Of a stretch of DNA of 64,000 bases, positions 34,963-43,758 are shown piece by piece (the stretch's first letter is position 1; each line of letters begins with the position of its first letter). The notes below the pieces were generated by a model. The model was not told the DNA's origin. It was given only the letters and a program-made list of their open reading frames with translations, and searched no databases. The stretch comes from Mucilaginibacter myungsuensis (lineage in GTDB: Bacteria; Bacteroidota; Bacteroidia; Sphingobacteriales; Sphingobacteriaceae), in NCBI RefSeq assembly GCF_015222005.1, contig NZ_JADFFL010000002.1:1-64000 (forward strand). Direction: 5' to 3'. A program made the position numbers and the translations under genes.

Positions 34963-36633
34963 ATGAGAACACTTACTCCCGGCGACTGGCTGGTATTCCT
35001 TGTCTACTTCGTCATTGTTGCCGCTTATGGCTGGTGGGTTTACAAACGTAAGCACGATGCCGACGCCACATCAAAAGATTATTTCCTGGCCGAAGGCTCC
35101 TTGACCTGGTGGGCTATCGGTGCTTCCCTTATCGCATCAAACATATCGGCCGAGCAATTTGTGGCCATGAGCGGTAACGGTTTCACCATGGGTTTGGCTA
35201 TTTCCACCTATGAGTGGATGGCTGCCGCCACCCTTATCATCGTAGCCGTATTTTTTATGCCGGTGTACTTGAAGAATAAGATCTTCACCATGCCCCAATT
35301 CTTGCATCAGCGTTATAACAGCACTGTGGCTATGATCATGGCTGTGTTTTGGTTGCTGTTGTACGTGATCGTTAATTTAACTTCCATCGTTTACCTGGGT
35401 GCTGTCGCCATCAACGGTATATCGGGCATCAACTTTGGTTTGTGTTTGGTCTTGTTGGCTGTATTCGCTATAATCATCACCTTGGGTGGTATGAAGGTGA
35501 TCGGTTATACCGATGTTATCCAGGTGTTCTTTTTGATCTTGGGTGGTTTAGTAACTACCTACATTGCGGTAAGTAAAGTAGCTGAGCATTATCAGCAAGA
35601 GGGTATTGTGAATGGCTTGACCATTATGTACCAACAGGCTAATGATCACTTCCACATGATCCTAAAACCGGACAATAAAAGTTATGCCGACCTTCCGGGC
35701 CTGAGCGTACTGATCGGTGGTATGTGGATCGTTAACCTTAACTATTGGGGCTGTAACCAATACATCACCCAACGTGCTTTAGGTGCCGACCTTAAAACAG
35801 CCCGTGGGGGTATCCTGTTCGCGGCATTTTTGAAATTGTTAATGCCGGTGATCGTAGTATTACCGGGTATAGCTGCTTACATCCTTTACAGGGATGGCGT
35901 ATTTGACGCGGTAAACACAGCAAGCATTGCCGATAATCATGATAACGCATATCCTGTCTTATTGAACCTGCTGCCTGCGGGTATCAAAGGTCTGTCATTC
36001 GCCGCTTTAACCGCCGCGGTTGTGGCATCTTTAGCCGGTAAGGCTAATAGTATCGCTACGATCTTTACTTTAGATATCTACAAAAAAGCCATTAAGCCAG
36101 ATGCTACCGATAAGGAGTTGGTATCAGTAGGTAAAATAGCCGTGGTAGTTGCTATGGTGTTGGGTGTTATCTTATGTAATTTCTTAGGTATCGATAAAAA
36201 AGGCGGTTTCCAATTTATCCAAGAGTACACAGGCTTTGTATCTCCGGGTATCTTTGCCATGTTCATCCTGGGCTTCTTCTGGAAAAAAGCTTCTTCTAAC
36301 GCGGCCTTGTTCGCAACTATCGGTGGTTTCATCTTCTCGGTGTTCTTCAAATTCCTGCCTAAGTTCATGGACCTGTCGTTCCTGTCAAGCAGCGGCTTCT
36401 CGGTACCAAATGCTGATGGCGTTTACGAGATCCCGTTCATCGATCGTATGCTGTTCGTATTTATACTAAGCGTAGCGGGCATGTATGTGATCAGTATGAT
36501 AGATCACGCCAAAGGCAAAAAGACCAATGGTTTGGAAGTGGATTCGTCAATGTTCAAAACCAATACCGGCTTCACTGTTGGTGCATTGATCGTTTGCGGC
36601 ATCCTGACTGCACTTTATACTATCTTCTGGTAA
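34963..36633 (+). CDS. Sodium/sugar symporter, SSS family (vSGLT-like)
   Basis: 556-residue inner-membrane protein with about 14 helices that imports a sugar with Na+. The family is evident from SKDYFLAEGSLTWWAIGASLIASNISAEQFV (the sodium-binding helix 1 region), the helix 6-7 segment GGMKVIGYTDVIQVFFLILGG, NYWGCNQYITQRALGA and SFAALTAAVVASLAGKANSIATIFTLDIYK. The layout resembles the Vibrio galactose transporter vSGLT. The substrate cannot be assigned, and no catabolic genes adjoin. It has its own promoter, a structured leader and a terminator. Confidence 0.92.
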   Translation: MRTLTPGDWLVFLVYFVIVAAYGWWVYKRKHDADATSKDYFLAEGSLTWWAIGASLIASNISAEQFVAMSGNGFTMGLAISTYEWMAAATLIIVAVFFMPVYLKNKIFTMPQFLHQRYNSTVAMIMAVFWLLLYVIVNLTSIVYLGAVAINGISGINFGLCLVLLAVFAIIITLGGMKVIGYTDVIQVFFLILGGLVTTYIAVSKVAEHYQQEGIVNGLTIMYQQANDHFHMILKPDNKSYADLPGLSVLIGGMWIVNLNYWGCNQYITQRALGADLKTARGGILFAAFLKLLMPVIVVLPGIAAYILYRDGVFDAVNTASIADNHDNAYPVLLNLLPAGIKGLSFAALTAAVVASLAGKANSIATIFTLDIYKKAIKPDATDKELVSVGKIAVVVAMVLGVILCNFLGIDKKGGFQFIQEYTGFVSPGIFAMFILGFFWKKASSNAALFATIGGFIFSVFFKFLPKFMDLSFLSSSGFSVPNADGVYEIPFIDRMLFVFILSVAGMYVISMIDHAKGKKTNGLEVDSSMFKTNTGFTVGALIVCGILTALYTIFW

Positions 36634-36652
36634 GAAGATAACTGAATCAAAT

Positions 36653-36687
36653 AAAAGCGGCCCTGACTTAACGTTAGGGCCGCTTTT
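36653..36687. terminator. Terminator of the symporter gene
   Basis: Stem AAAAGCGGCCCT/AGGGCCGCTTTT with an 11-nt loop; T and A tracts are inside the arms, so it can serve the convergent small gene as well. Confidence 0.83.
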
Positions 36688-36707
36688 GCATTTGAGGTTT
36701 TCGGTAT

Positions 36708-36926
36708 CTATACCGTGTCCTTCTTCATTTTAACTTTGGTTTTTTTGGTTACCCCGGCACTATCTTTCTTGGTCTTCATCTTCTTTTTATCATCCTTCAC
36801 CTTTACTTTCTTTTTCACCGTGTCTTGTTGAGTAATGGTATTGGCATCACGGTGGGCCGGTACTGCGTAAACTGTCCCGAAGGATATTACCGCGGCTAAG
36901 GCGGCTGTGCAAATGGTCTTTTTCAT
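36708..36926 (-). CDS. Small secreted lysine-rich protein
   Basis: 72-residue product starting at the Met before the leader KKTICTAALAAVISFGTVYAVPA. The mature part of about 50 residues is a run of Lys, Asp and Thr (KKKVKVKDDKKKMKTKKDS, KKTKVKMKKDTV) with no Cys and no recognisable domain. Strongly basic and probably disordered, it might bind nucleic acid, polysaccharide or lipopolysaccharide; that is speculation. The longer frame (to 36965) adds only sequence ahead of the leader. Confidence 0.6.
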   Translation of the reverse strand: MKKTICTAALAAVISFGTVYAVPAHRDANTITQQDTVKKKVKVKDDKKKMKTKKDSAGVTKKTKVKMKKDTV

Positions 36927-37008
36927 GGCGATGTGTTTTAATGTCCTTTTAATAATAAGGCACATTTCTAAGAGATTGTTTTAACTAAAAAGAAATAAAG
37001 TCACTTGA

Positions 37009-37130
37009 TCTTAACCACAAAGGGCACGAAGTTTTATCACAAAGGGCACAAAACCTTGCATCACCAGGTATCAAACTATGCCTTTGTGTTCTTTATGGAT
37101 CCTTCTTCGTGTCCTTTGTGGTTAAAAGAT
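37009..37130. repeat. CACAAAG-type inverted repeat, copy 2
   Basis: TTAACCACAAAGGGCACGAAG on the left pairs with CTTCGTGTCCTTTGTGGTTAA on the right (one mismatch). A second internal CACAAAGGGCACAAA/CCTTTGTG pair gives a nested hairpin. It lies between the small secreted protein gene and glgC. Confidence 0.85.
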
Positions 37131-37204
37131 CATCGCCAAAAAACAACGAAGCCGCACAACGCTTTCGCAATTGTACGGCCTAAAGGTATTGTAGTCCTTA
37201 AATA

Positions 37205-38467
37205 TTATATCACTGTTCCGTTAGGGATCACCGCGCGTTTTTTAACCACAACGATGCCATCCTGAACGGTATATGTAGGGAAGTCACCATCAGGTAGCTT
37301 TTCGCCACAATTAATGGTAACGTCATTGCCGATATAGCAGTTCTTGTCAATGATCGCGTTCTTGATATTGCAACGATCGCCGATACCCATAATAGGCTCA
37401 TTATGCTCTTTAGCATGCGCGATCTGCTCCAGTGTCTGATAATTATCAGAACCCATCACATAGCAACTCTCAATATTGGTCTCGAAACCGATGCGGGTAC
37501 GGATACCAACCAGTGAGTGCACAATGCTTGCTGCATTAATGATACAACCTTCAGATATAATGGTACGATCCAGATGCGTGCCCGAAATTTTTGATGGCGG
37601 CAACATCCGTGCACGGGTATATATCGGTTTGTTACCGTAAAGGTTAAATTCCGGTATCTCGTCCGTAAGGCCAAGGTTGGCCTCAAAAAACGACGGGATA
37701 GTACCGATATCGGTCCAGTAACCTTCGTATTGGTAGCTGATCACCTTGTGGGTATGGATCGATTGCGGGATGATCTCCTTACCAAAATCCGGGTGGTCGT
37801 TACCATTCAACAAGTCATACAATGTTTGTTTATTGAACAGGTAGATACCCATAGATGCCAGGTAAACACGGCCTTCGGCCGCCATCTCCGGACTAACCTC
37901 TGATGCCCAACTCTCAAAGTTCGACTTAGGCTTTTCTATGAACTCCGTTATGTTGTTATCGCTGTCGGTCTTTAAGATACCAAAGCCCGGAACATCATTG
38001 GCATGTACCGGAATGCTGGCAATAGATATCTCGGCCCCAGCCTCAACGTGGGCTTGGATCATCTTGTCGAAATCCATCTGGTACAGTTGGTCTCCTGACA
38101 GGATAAGGACGTACTCGAACTCGTGTACAGACAAGTGGTGCAAACTTTGTCTAACCGCATCAGCTGTTCCCTGGAACCAGTGACCGCTGGTTGGCGTTTG
38201 CTCGGCAGCCAAGATATCTACAAAAGCATCGCTAAAACTGCTAAAGTGATACGTGTTTTTAATGTGCTTATTAAGCGATGCCGAATTGAATTGCGTTAAC
38301 ACAAATATGCGCGTGATATTTGAGTGCAAACAGTTAGAGATAGGGATATCGACCAACCGGTATTTACCGGCAATGGGCACAGCAGGTTTAGATCGAGTAG
38401 CTGTGAGCGGGAATAAGCGCGATCCCTGCCCGCCGCCAAGTACAATACTGATTACTTTGGATGTCAT
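37205..38467 (-). CDS. glgC: Glucose-1-phosphate adenylyltransferase
   Basis: Makes ADP-glucose from glucose-1-phosphate and ATP, the committed step of glycogen synthesis. N-terminal nucleotidyltransferase motif LGGGQGSRLFPLTATRSKPAVPIAGKYRLVDIPISN, then SGDQLYQMD and the substrate-binding FIEKPK. A left-handed beta-helix follows (CNIKNAIIDKNCYIGNDVTINCG). Length 420 is normal. Its start codon overlaps the stop of glgA (ATGA), so the two genes are translationally coupled. Confidence 0.96.
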   Translation of the reverse strand: MTSKVISIVLGGGQGSRLFPLTATRSKPAVPIAGKYRLVDIPISNCLHSNITRIFVLTQFNSASLNKHIKNTYHFSSFSDAFVDILAAEQTPTSGHWFQGTADAVRQSLHHLSVHEFEYVLILSGDQLYQMDFDKMIQAHVEAGAEISIASIPVHANDVPGFGILKTDSDNNITEFIEKPKSNFESWASEVSPEMAAEGRVYLASMGIYLFNKQTLYDLLNGNDHPDFGKEIIPQSIHTHKVISYQYEGYWTDIGTIPSFFEANLGLTDEIPEFNLYGNKPIYTRARMLPPSKISGTHLDRTIISEGCIINAASIVHSLVGIRTRIGFETNIESCYVMGSDNYQTLEQIAHAKEHNEPIMGIGDRCNIKNAIIDKNCYIGNDVTINCGEKLPDGDFPTYTVQDGIVVVKKRAVIPNGTVI

Positions 38468-39885
38468 ATGTTTTTAATTAAGCGTTCGTATAATTGGGTG
38501 TATTGTTTGGCCGAGCGTTCCCATGAAAAATCCAGCTCCATCATCCTCGTCCGTAATTGGTTTATATGTTTGGTATCGGCGTAAAGCGCAATGGCTCTAC
38601 CTACTGAATAACAGATATCATCAACACTGGTTTTGTCAAAACATATCCCATATCCATCTGCATCGCCAAAATCTATCACGGTATCGCGCAGGCCGCCGGT
38701 GCGGTGCACCATTGGGATAGTGCCATATCGTAATGAATAGAGCTGATTCAATCCGCAAGGCTCTACACGCGATGGCATCAGCAAAAAGTCGGATCCGGCG
38801 TAGATCTGGTGCGATAGCGATTCATCGTAACCGATGTAAACGCGATAATGGTCTGGCTGATGATCCATCAAGCCTTTCAGCGAGTGTTCAATTGGTTTAT
38901 CACCGGTGCCTAATACTAAAAAGTTCACCTTGCCCGGGTTTTCTTGCAGGCTGCGGTTCATGGCTTCGGCCAATAGCTCGGCGCCTTTGTCGGTCACTAA
39001 ACGGCCTATGAACGATATCAGCGGCAGCGAAGGGTCCAAATTAAAGCGCTCGCACAGCGCCTTTTTATTGGCTGCTTTATTGGTAAAGTCCGCGGCTGAA
39101 TATTTGGCCGGGATCATTGGGTCTATCTCCGGGTCCCAAACCAGCGAGTCGATGCCATTAACGATACCCACGCCGCGATGGCGTTCCATTTGGAACAAGC
39201 GCTCCAATCCGTTAGATTGCCAGCTCAGTTCTTCCATATAACTTGGCGACACGGTGGTATAAGCCGAGCAGCAACGCACCGCCGAAGCCAGCGGATTAAT
39301 GCCACCGCTCCAATCTACAAGGCCTGCGTAACGCATGTCAACCTCAGGCAGGTATTTAAATTTGTTATAACCGAAAGCACCGTGGTACTGCCCGTTATGG
39401 ATAGTGAACACCGTTGGTGTATTGGCCAGGCGCTTATAAATAGCCGAATATTGCAGTAAGAAAGGTACTAAACCTGCATGATGATCATGACAATGAATAA
39501 TATCCGGCGATTGCTGCGACCAGTTGATCCAATCTAAAAACGCTAATTGATAGGCGATGAATTGCTCATTCTCATCGGGGTAGCTATAAACCTCGGGGCG
39601 ATCCAGCAGACCGGGGATGCGGATAAGATAAAGCTCGAAACCCAGTACATCGTGTTTCTCTTTCCATATCTCAAATTCCATGCGCTCGCCTGCAAAAAGT
39701 GTGGAGGCGCGGAAAATAACGTCGAATTGGTTCTCGTGAACAAATTTACGGTCGTAGAAAGGAAGGGCAACAGCGGCTTGCAGGCCGGCTTTTACCTGGT
39801 ATTTAGGTAACGCTCCAACAACATCTCCCAAACCGCCAATTTTGGCAATAGGATAACATTCGGCAGCAAGGTGATAAATTTTCAT
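38464..39885 (-). CDS. glgA: Glycogen synthase
   Basis: GT5 glycosyltransferase that elongates alpha-1,4-glucan from ADP-glucose. It begins MKIYHLAAECYPIAKIGGLGDVVGALP, with the ADP-glucose-binding Lys in KIGGL (residues 15-19), and the C-terminal domain has DFLLMPSRVEPCGLNQLYSLRYGTIPMVHRTGGLRDTV with the catalytic Glu. Length 473 fits. It precedes glgC in a two-gene operon. Branching enzyme and phosphorylase are not in the window. Confidence 0.96.
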   Translation of the reverse strand: MKIYHLAAECYPIAKIGGLGDVVGALPKYQVKAGLQAAVALPFYDRKFVHENQFDVIFRASTLFAGERMEFEIWKEKHDVLGFELYLIRIPGLLDRPEVYSYPDENEQFIAYQLAFLDWINWSQQSPDIIHCHDHHAGLVPFLLQYSAIYKRLANTPTVFTIHNGQYHGAFGYNKFKYLPEVDMRYAGLVDWSGGINPLASAVRCCSAYTTVSPSYMEELSWQSNGLERLFQMERHRGVGIVNGIDSLVWDPEIDPMIPAKYSAADFTNKAANKKALCERFNLDPSLPLISFIGRLVTDKGAELLAEAMNRSLQENPGKVNFLVLGTGDKPIEHSLKGLMDHQPDHYRVYIGYDESLSHQIYAGSDFLLMPSRVEPCGLNQLYSLRYGTIPMVHRTGGLRDTVIDFGDADGYGICFDKTSVDDICYSVGRAIALYADTKHINQLRTRMMELDFSWERSAKQYTQLYERLIKNI

Positions 39886-39994
39886 TAATAGGTTTTATTG
39901 GGTCAAGTTAAGCAAAGATCCCTAAAAGAAAAACCTGTAAACACTATTATAGTTTTGAAAATTTAATGGTTGAAATGCTGTGATAATGTCAGGC

Positions 39995-40305
39995 TTAGTG
40001 TATTGGAATTATAAAAATGACACGATCGGTATGTGGGGAGCACTGTAAGTTGTTTTCGCCTAAGATCGAATGATCATTGCGCCACCCTAATTGTGCGTTC
40101 TTTATGGCGGCGTAGGCCAGGCACGCGAAGATCTGCCTTGATCAAGTTGTGGGAGATCTGCTAATATATCTGAGGCAGACATGCCGGATGCAAGCCACTG
40201 CAGAACATCATAAACTGTTATCCTCGTACCTTTAATGACCGGACTACCAAACCTGATCTGTGGGTTGATCTCGATGTGCTGTTTGTAGTTGATCGGCTGC
40301 GGCAT
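39995..40305 (-). pseudogene. DUF433 antitoxin-like gene, frameshifted
   Basis: The frame as read gives 67 residues: a good DUF433 start (IEINPQIRFGSPVIKGTRITVYDVLQWLASGMSASDILADLPQL) and then an unrelated tail ending PTPP with a stop at 40102. A shift of frame close to 40135 restores the expected family ending (about FACLAYAAIKNAQLG) and runs on to a stop at 39995. One missing base, or two extra, explains this. DUF433 proteins usually pair with a DUF5615 PIN-like toxin; no toxin gene follows, since glgA lies downstream. A decayed toxin-antitoxin remnant is the simplest reading; a sequencing error is the alternative. Confidence 0.7.
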
Positions 40306-40329
40306 ATATTAAACGGTGAGGATCTTTAA

Positions 40330-41409
40330 TTAATTCTTCAACGGTGGTTGATACTCAAAAGGCAGCTGATCGCCAATACGCATGGAGGCCCACAAGCCCT
40401 GGATCATAAATGTGCGGTAATCAGTATAAGCACCCTTGCTATCGATCAGCGCCTCGGGCAAATTAAGGCTCAGTAACGAGCCTTTGTTTTTATAGATGTC
40501 GGTAACTTTTAGTTTATAGCTTTCTTCGGTCACCTTGTTCTCGTCGCCCTTGATATGCTGAATGTATAATGTTTTGTGCCGTAGCGAAATAAAAGTGGTA
40601 TCGGTACCGCGCGCTAACGAATCAAAAGTTACCGGATCGGCAGATAGCATCAAAGATCCGGATATCTCGCTGGTGTGTAAAGCACGCACCACAAATCCAT
40701 CCTGCTTAGCCGTATTATGATAGACGGACCTTAAAAATTGCATCATTGACCCCTCGTAAGCTTGCAACCTGTTCTTAGCCCATCTCTTTTTCTCGCTTTC
40801 GGTGCCTTCCAATTCTTCAAAGCTGGTCTCGCCGTCGTACTTGGTCACGGCATCTTCGTACTCGAAAGCTTTAAGCAGATAGCGGATACGGTAACCCAGG
40901 CGTTTATTCTCGATGATGAGGAACTCATCGGCATCGGCCATCAGTTTCTTTTTATTGGTAGAAAAGCTGATCACCTTAGGGTTAATGATGGTGCACTCTT
41001 TGGCATTGTCGGACGTGCCTAAGAACTGCCGTTTAAATATCGCGTAGCGCTCTTCCCAACGGTCGGGGCCAATGACCACTTCGCGCAGTTCGGTCGCTTT
41101 TACTTTTAGGGCGACATTGACGGTGACATTTTTGTCCTTTATGATGACATTCTGTACCTGCGCCCCGTAGCCGATCATTTGTACCGACAATTGGAACGTT
41201 CCCGGCGTTATACTGCTAAGGCTGAATTTGCCTTCAGCATCGGTAGCGGTGATCTTTTTTGTACCGCTAATGAACACCGTTACCGACTTGGCCGGTGCGC
41301 CATTCTCGTCAACTACGGTCCCCGAAATAATAAAGGTTTGCTGGGCCACAGCAGCGACCGAGAACATCAGGAAAGCAATAAAAGCGACGAAGAAGCCGGG
41401 GTATTTCAT
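40330..41409 (-). CDS. Carboxypeptidase-like regulatory domain protein
   Basis: 359-residue exported protein. Signal peptide MKYPGFFVAFIAFLMFSVAAVAQ, then a carboxypeptidase D regulatory-like (CarboxypepD_reg) beta-sandwich (about 25-105: IISGTVVDENGAPAKSVTVFISGTKKITATDAEGKFSLSSI). The remaining 250 residues are a conserved but uncharacterised region (YAIFKRQFLGTSDNAKECTIINPKVISF). Proteins of this build in Bacteroidota are periplasmic or outer-membrane attached, without the TonB barrel. The first seven residues of the longer frame (to 41430) precede the leader and were dropped. Function is unknown. Confidence 0.82.
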   Translation of the reverse strand: MKYPGFFVAFIAFLMFSVAAVAQQTFIISGTVVDENGAPAKSVTVFISGTKKITATDAEGKFSLSSITPGTFQLSVQMIGYGAQVQNVIIKDKNVTVNVALKVKATELREVVIGPDRWEERYAIFKRQFLGTSDNAKECTIINPKVISFSTNKKKLMADADEFLIIENKRLGYRIRYLLKAFEYEDAVTKYDGETSFEELEGTESEKKRWAKNRLQAYEGSMMQFLRSVYHNTAKQDGFVVRALHTSEISGSLMLSADPVTFDSLARGTDTTFISLRHKTLYIQHIKGDENKVTEESYKLKVTDIYKNKGSLLSLNLPEALIDSKGAYTDYRTFMIQGLWASMRIGDQLPFEYQPPLKN

Positions 41410-41600
41410 ATCAGGTTTCAAGGTAGCCAAAAGATGTTCAACGGGGAAATTTTGATAGTATTATTGGTGTTACGGGCTTGTTACAGAATAGGCGCATTTA
41501 ACGCGTAAGTAGCAGGATATTAACAACCCATAATTTCTAAATAGCTGTTGCCGATTGCCGTGGTTTAATTAAATTTGATACAACTTATTACACCAAACTT

Positions 41601-42158
41601 TTGGACAAGAAACAGCAGATACTCGCGACAGCGTTAAGGATGTTCGTAGAGTACGGCTTTCATGGAACGGCTACGGCCAAAGTGGCACAGGAGGCCGGCG
41701 TGGCCAACGGCACGCTGTTCCATCACTATAAAACTAAAGATGAACTGGTGCTGGCCATTTACGTTTGGATAAAGGACGAATTGGAAGCATCGCTGGCCGC
41801 CATCACACACGACAGCGATTTCATCACCCCAAAATTTAAGACCATCTTTACCGCGACCCTGCATTGGGCTTTGCAAAACCGCGGTAAGTTTTACTACCTG
41901 CGCCAGTTTGAGTTATCGCCCCATTATGCCAACGTCCCAACGGGAGATAATCAAACTATATTGGACCGATTGATCGCCGAAGGCATCCGCCGAAAGATAT
42001 TACGCACCCATCCCGCCGAACTGATCCTGACTTTATATAACAATCACGTATTCGGCTTATACCAATACATTACCCAGGCTGATCTGGAACCCAATAAGCA
42101 AACCGCCATTATTAGCGAAGGCTATGAGATGATATGGGGGATGCTGAAATATGCATGA
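41601..42158 (+). CDS. TetR/AcrR family transcriptional regulator
   Basis: 185-residue repressor: N-terminal helix-turn-helix (about 1-47: QILATALRMFVEYGFHGTATAKVAQEAGVANGTLFHHYKTKDEL) and an all-helical ligand-binding part. The only start that keeps the DNA-binding domain whole is TTG at 41601; the first ATG is inside helix 1. It is divergent from the carboxypeptidase-like-domain gene, 190 bp away, which is a possible target. The ligand is unknown. Confidence 0.88.
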   Translation: MDKKQQILATALRMFVEYGFHGTATAKVAQEAGVANGTLFHHYKTKDELVLAIYVWIKDELEASLAAITHDSDFITPKFKTIFTATLHWALQNRGKFYYLRQFELSPHYANVPTGDNQTILDRLIAEGIRRKILRTHPAELILTLYNNHVFGLYQYITQADLEPNKQTAIISEGYEMIWGMLKYA

Positions 42159-42170
42159 TCTTTAGATTTT

Positions 42171-42291
42171 TTAACCACAAAGGAAACAAAGATAGAATGC
42201 ACAAAGGGCACAAAGCCTTGCATCGTCAATATGCAAGCCTTTGTGTCCTTTGTGAAAACCTTTGTGCCCTTTGAGGTTGATTTTTTTTGCA
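42171..42291. repeat. CACAAAG-type inverted repeat, copy 3, with T tract
   Basis: TTAACCACAAAGG on the left and CCTTTGAGGTTGA on the right, with internal CACAAAGGGCACAAAG/CTTTGTGTCCTTTGTG arms and loop CTTGCATCGTCAATATGCAAG. Eight T follow on the plus strand, so this copy may act as the terminator of the TetR gene. Confidence 0.82.
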
Positions 42292-42334
42292 AAGGCTACG
42301 AAACTAAGAACGGCCCTCATCAGGCCGTTGCTCA

Positions 42335-42847
42335 TTATAAATATTTGGTGATCTCTTCGGACATCGGTGTGGTTTTAGACCTGAAACGGTGAACCAATTT
42401 ACCGTGCTCATCTACCAGGAATTTTTCAAAGTTCCATTTGATCTCGCCGGTAAAGTCAGGATTTTCGGCTTCTGTCAGGTATTTGAATAGCGGGGCTATA
42501 TCGTCGCCTTTAACGCTCACTTTCTCGTTCAGCGGGAAGGTTACGCTGTATTTACCTGTGCAAAAAGCTTTGATCTCGGCAGCGCTGCCAGGCTCTTGTC
42601 CGCCAAAGTTGTTGGCCGGGAAACCGATCACTACCAATTTGTCAGGATAGGTCTCGGCCAGTTTTTGCAGGTCGGCATATTGCTTGGTGAAACCACATTG
42701 TGATGCGGTATTAACGATCAGGATCTTTTTGCCTTTGTATTTAGCAAGGTCGAAGCTTTTACCGTCGATGTTTTTTAGTTTAAAATCATAAACAGAACTT
42801 GGCGCGGCAGTGAACAACAGCGCAAAGAAGATGGCAAGTATTTTCAT
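42335..42847 (-). CDS. Glutathione peroxidase family protein (Cys type)
   Basis: 170-residue thiol peroxidase with a leader (about 1-16). Active site Cys51 in NTASQCGFTKQY, Gln84 in GFPANNFGGQEPG and Trp138-Asn139 in IKWNFEKFLV form the standard tetrad; Cys96 in AFCTGKY is a candidate resolving cysteine. Bacterial homologues usually take electrons from thioredoxin, not glutathione, and this genome appears to make bacillithiol. It follows ybeY on the same strand, 63 bp away. Confidence 0.92.
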   Translation of the reverse strand: MKILAIFFALLFTAAPSSVYDFKLKNIDGKSFDLAKYKGKKILIVNTASQCGFTKQYADLQKLAETYPDKLVVIGFPANNFGGQEPGSAAEIKAFCTGKYSVTFPLNEKVSVKGDDIAPLFKYLTEAENPDFTGEIKWNFEKFLVDEHGKLVHRFRSKTTPMSEEITKYL

Positions 42848-42909
42848 AATGGTAATTAAGGGTTTTTGTACTTATATACGATCAAAGATGGACAATTGGT
42901 TGCGTAAAG

Positions 42910-43335
42910 TCAAAAACTTCTCGTGGCCAGATACTTGTCTTCCATGTTTGTCATCAAAGTTTTACTTGCCTTGGTCTTGTCTTTGTAGCCAAGCAGGTGC
43001 AAGGCCCCGTGAATGATCACGCGGTGCAGTTCGTCGTCGGTCGAAACTTTGAATTTGGCAGCATTCTCTATAATGCGCTCTACAGAAATAAAGATGTCGC
43101 CCACGATCACCTTCTCCTCTTCCGAGTTATCAAACGTGACGATGTCGGTATAAGTATCGTGGTTAAGATATTGTTGATTGATCTGGAGCAGGTAAGCGTC
43201 GGAACAGAAGATATAGTTCAACTCATCCAGTTTGTAGCCTTCGGCAACAATGGTGTCTTTGATCCACTTGCGCAGGGCTACTTTGTTTTTGGGCTTGAAT
43301 TTGGTATCCTCTTCAAAAAAAGTAATGGCAGGCAT
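42910..43335 (-). CDS. ybeY: Endoribonuclease YbeY (rRNA maturation factor)
   Basis: 141-residue metalloprotein needed for 16S rRNA 3' processing and ribosome quality control. The signature is HGALHLLGYKDK: His109 and His113 are kept, but the third metal ligand of the canonical HGxLHLxGYDH motif is Asp119 (or the metal site is shifted), a change from the textbook E. coli motif. The N-terminal core TYTDIVTFDNSEEEKVIVGDIFIS is also typical. It starts within the TAATG of the upstream ATP-binding protein, in an operon that begins with DUF4175. Confidence 0.93.
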   Translation of the reverse strand: MPAITFFEEDTKFKPKNKVALRKWIKDTIVAEGYKLDELNYIFCSDAYLLQINQQYLNHDTYTDIVTFDNSEEEKVIVGDIFISVERIIENAAKFKVSTDDELHRVIIHGALHLLGYKDKTKASKTLMTNMEDKYLATRSF

Positions 43336-43757
43336 TAAAATTTAAAATGTAGTTCTATCTCGTTGCCTTTTTCGGTGAAGATGCACTGATCGGCCAGTTG
43401 TTTAATAATAAATACACCACGGCCTGATAATGCTTCCAGGTTCTCGGGCGCAGTAGGATCGGGAATATGGGCAGGATCAAAACCGTCGCCTTCGTCGGTC
43501 ACGGTCCAGATAATGCGGCGACCATCCACCTCGGCATTCACGATCACTTTTTTGGTCGGATCGTTCTGGTTACCATGTATTATCGCATTATTGACAGCCT
43601 CGCTCAGGCAGGTCATCATGTTGGCAAAAGTATCGTCGGGTAGTTGGTATTTATCGGCTATCTCCTCTATCAAAACCTCAACCTGCGTCAAGCTATCCGC
43701 TTGCGATGGTAGCTGCAGGGTATATAGTTCGGTAGTAGGATAGTTAGATGCTGTCAT
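43335..43757 (-). CDS. RsbW-like ATP-binding protein (GHKL fold)
   Basis: 140-residue single-domain HATPase of the anti-sigma factor/serine-protein kinase type. The N box CLSEAVNNAIIHGN (Glu and Asn for Mg-ATP), DEGDGFDP (G1 box) and SGRGVFIIKQL (G2 box) are all present. Such proteins phosphorylate anti-sigma antagonists or act as ATP-dependent switches. No antagonist or sigma factor is nearby. The start chosen is an ATG 1 bp beyond the DUF4175 stop; the stop overlaps the ybeY start by one base. Confidence 0.87.
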   Translation of the reverse strand: MTASNYPTTELYTLQLPSQADSLTQVEVLIEEIADKYQLPDDTFANMMTCLSEAVNNAIIHGNQNDPTKKVIVNAEVDGRRIIWTVTDEGDGFDPAHIPDPTAPENLEALSGRGVFIIKQLADQCIFTEKGNEIELHFKF

Positions 43758-43758
43758 A

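Noticed and set aside
37005..37265. 86-residue plus-strand frame
   Set aside because: It is the translation of the CACAAAG-type repeat and runs into glgC on the other strand.
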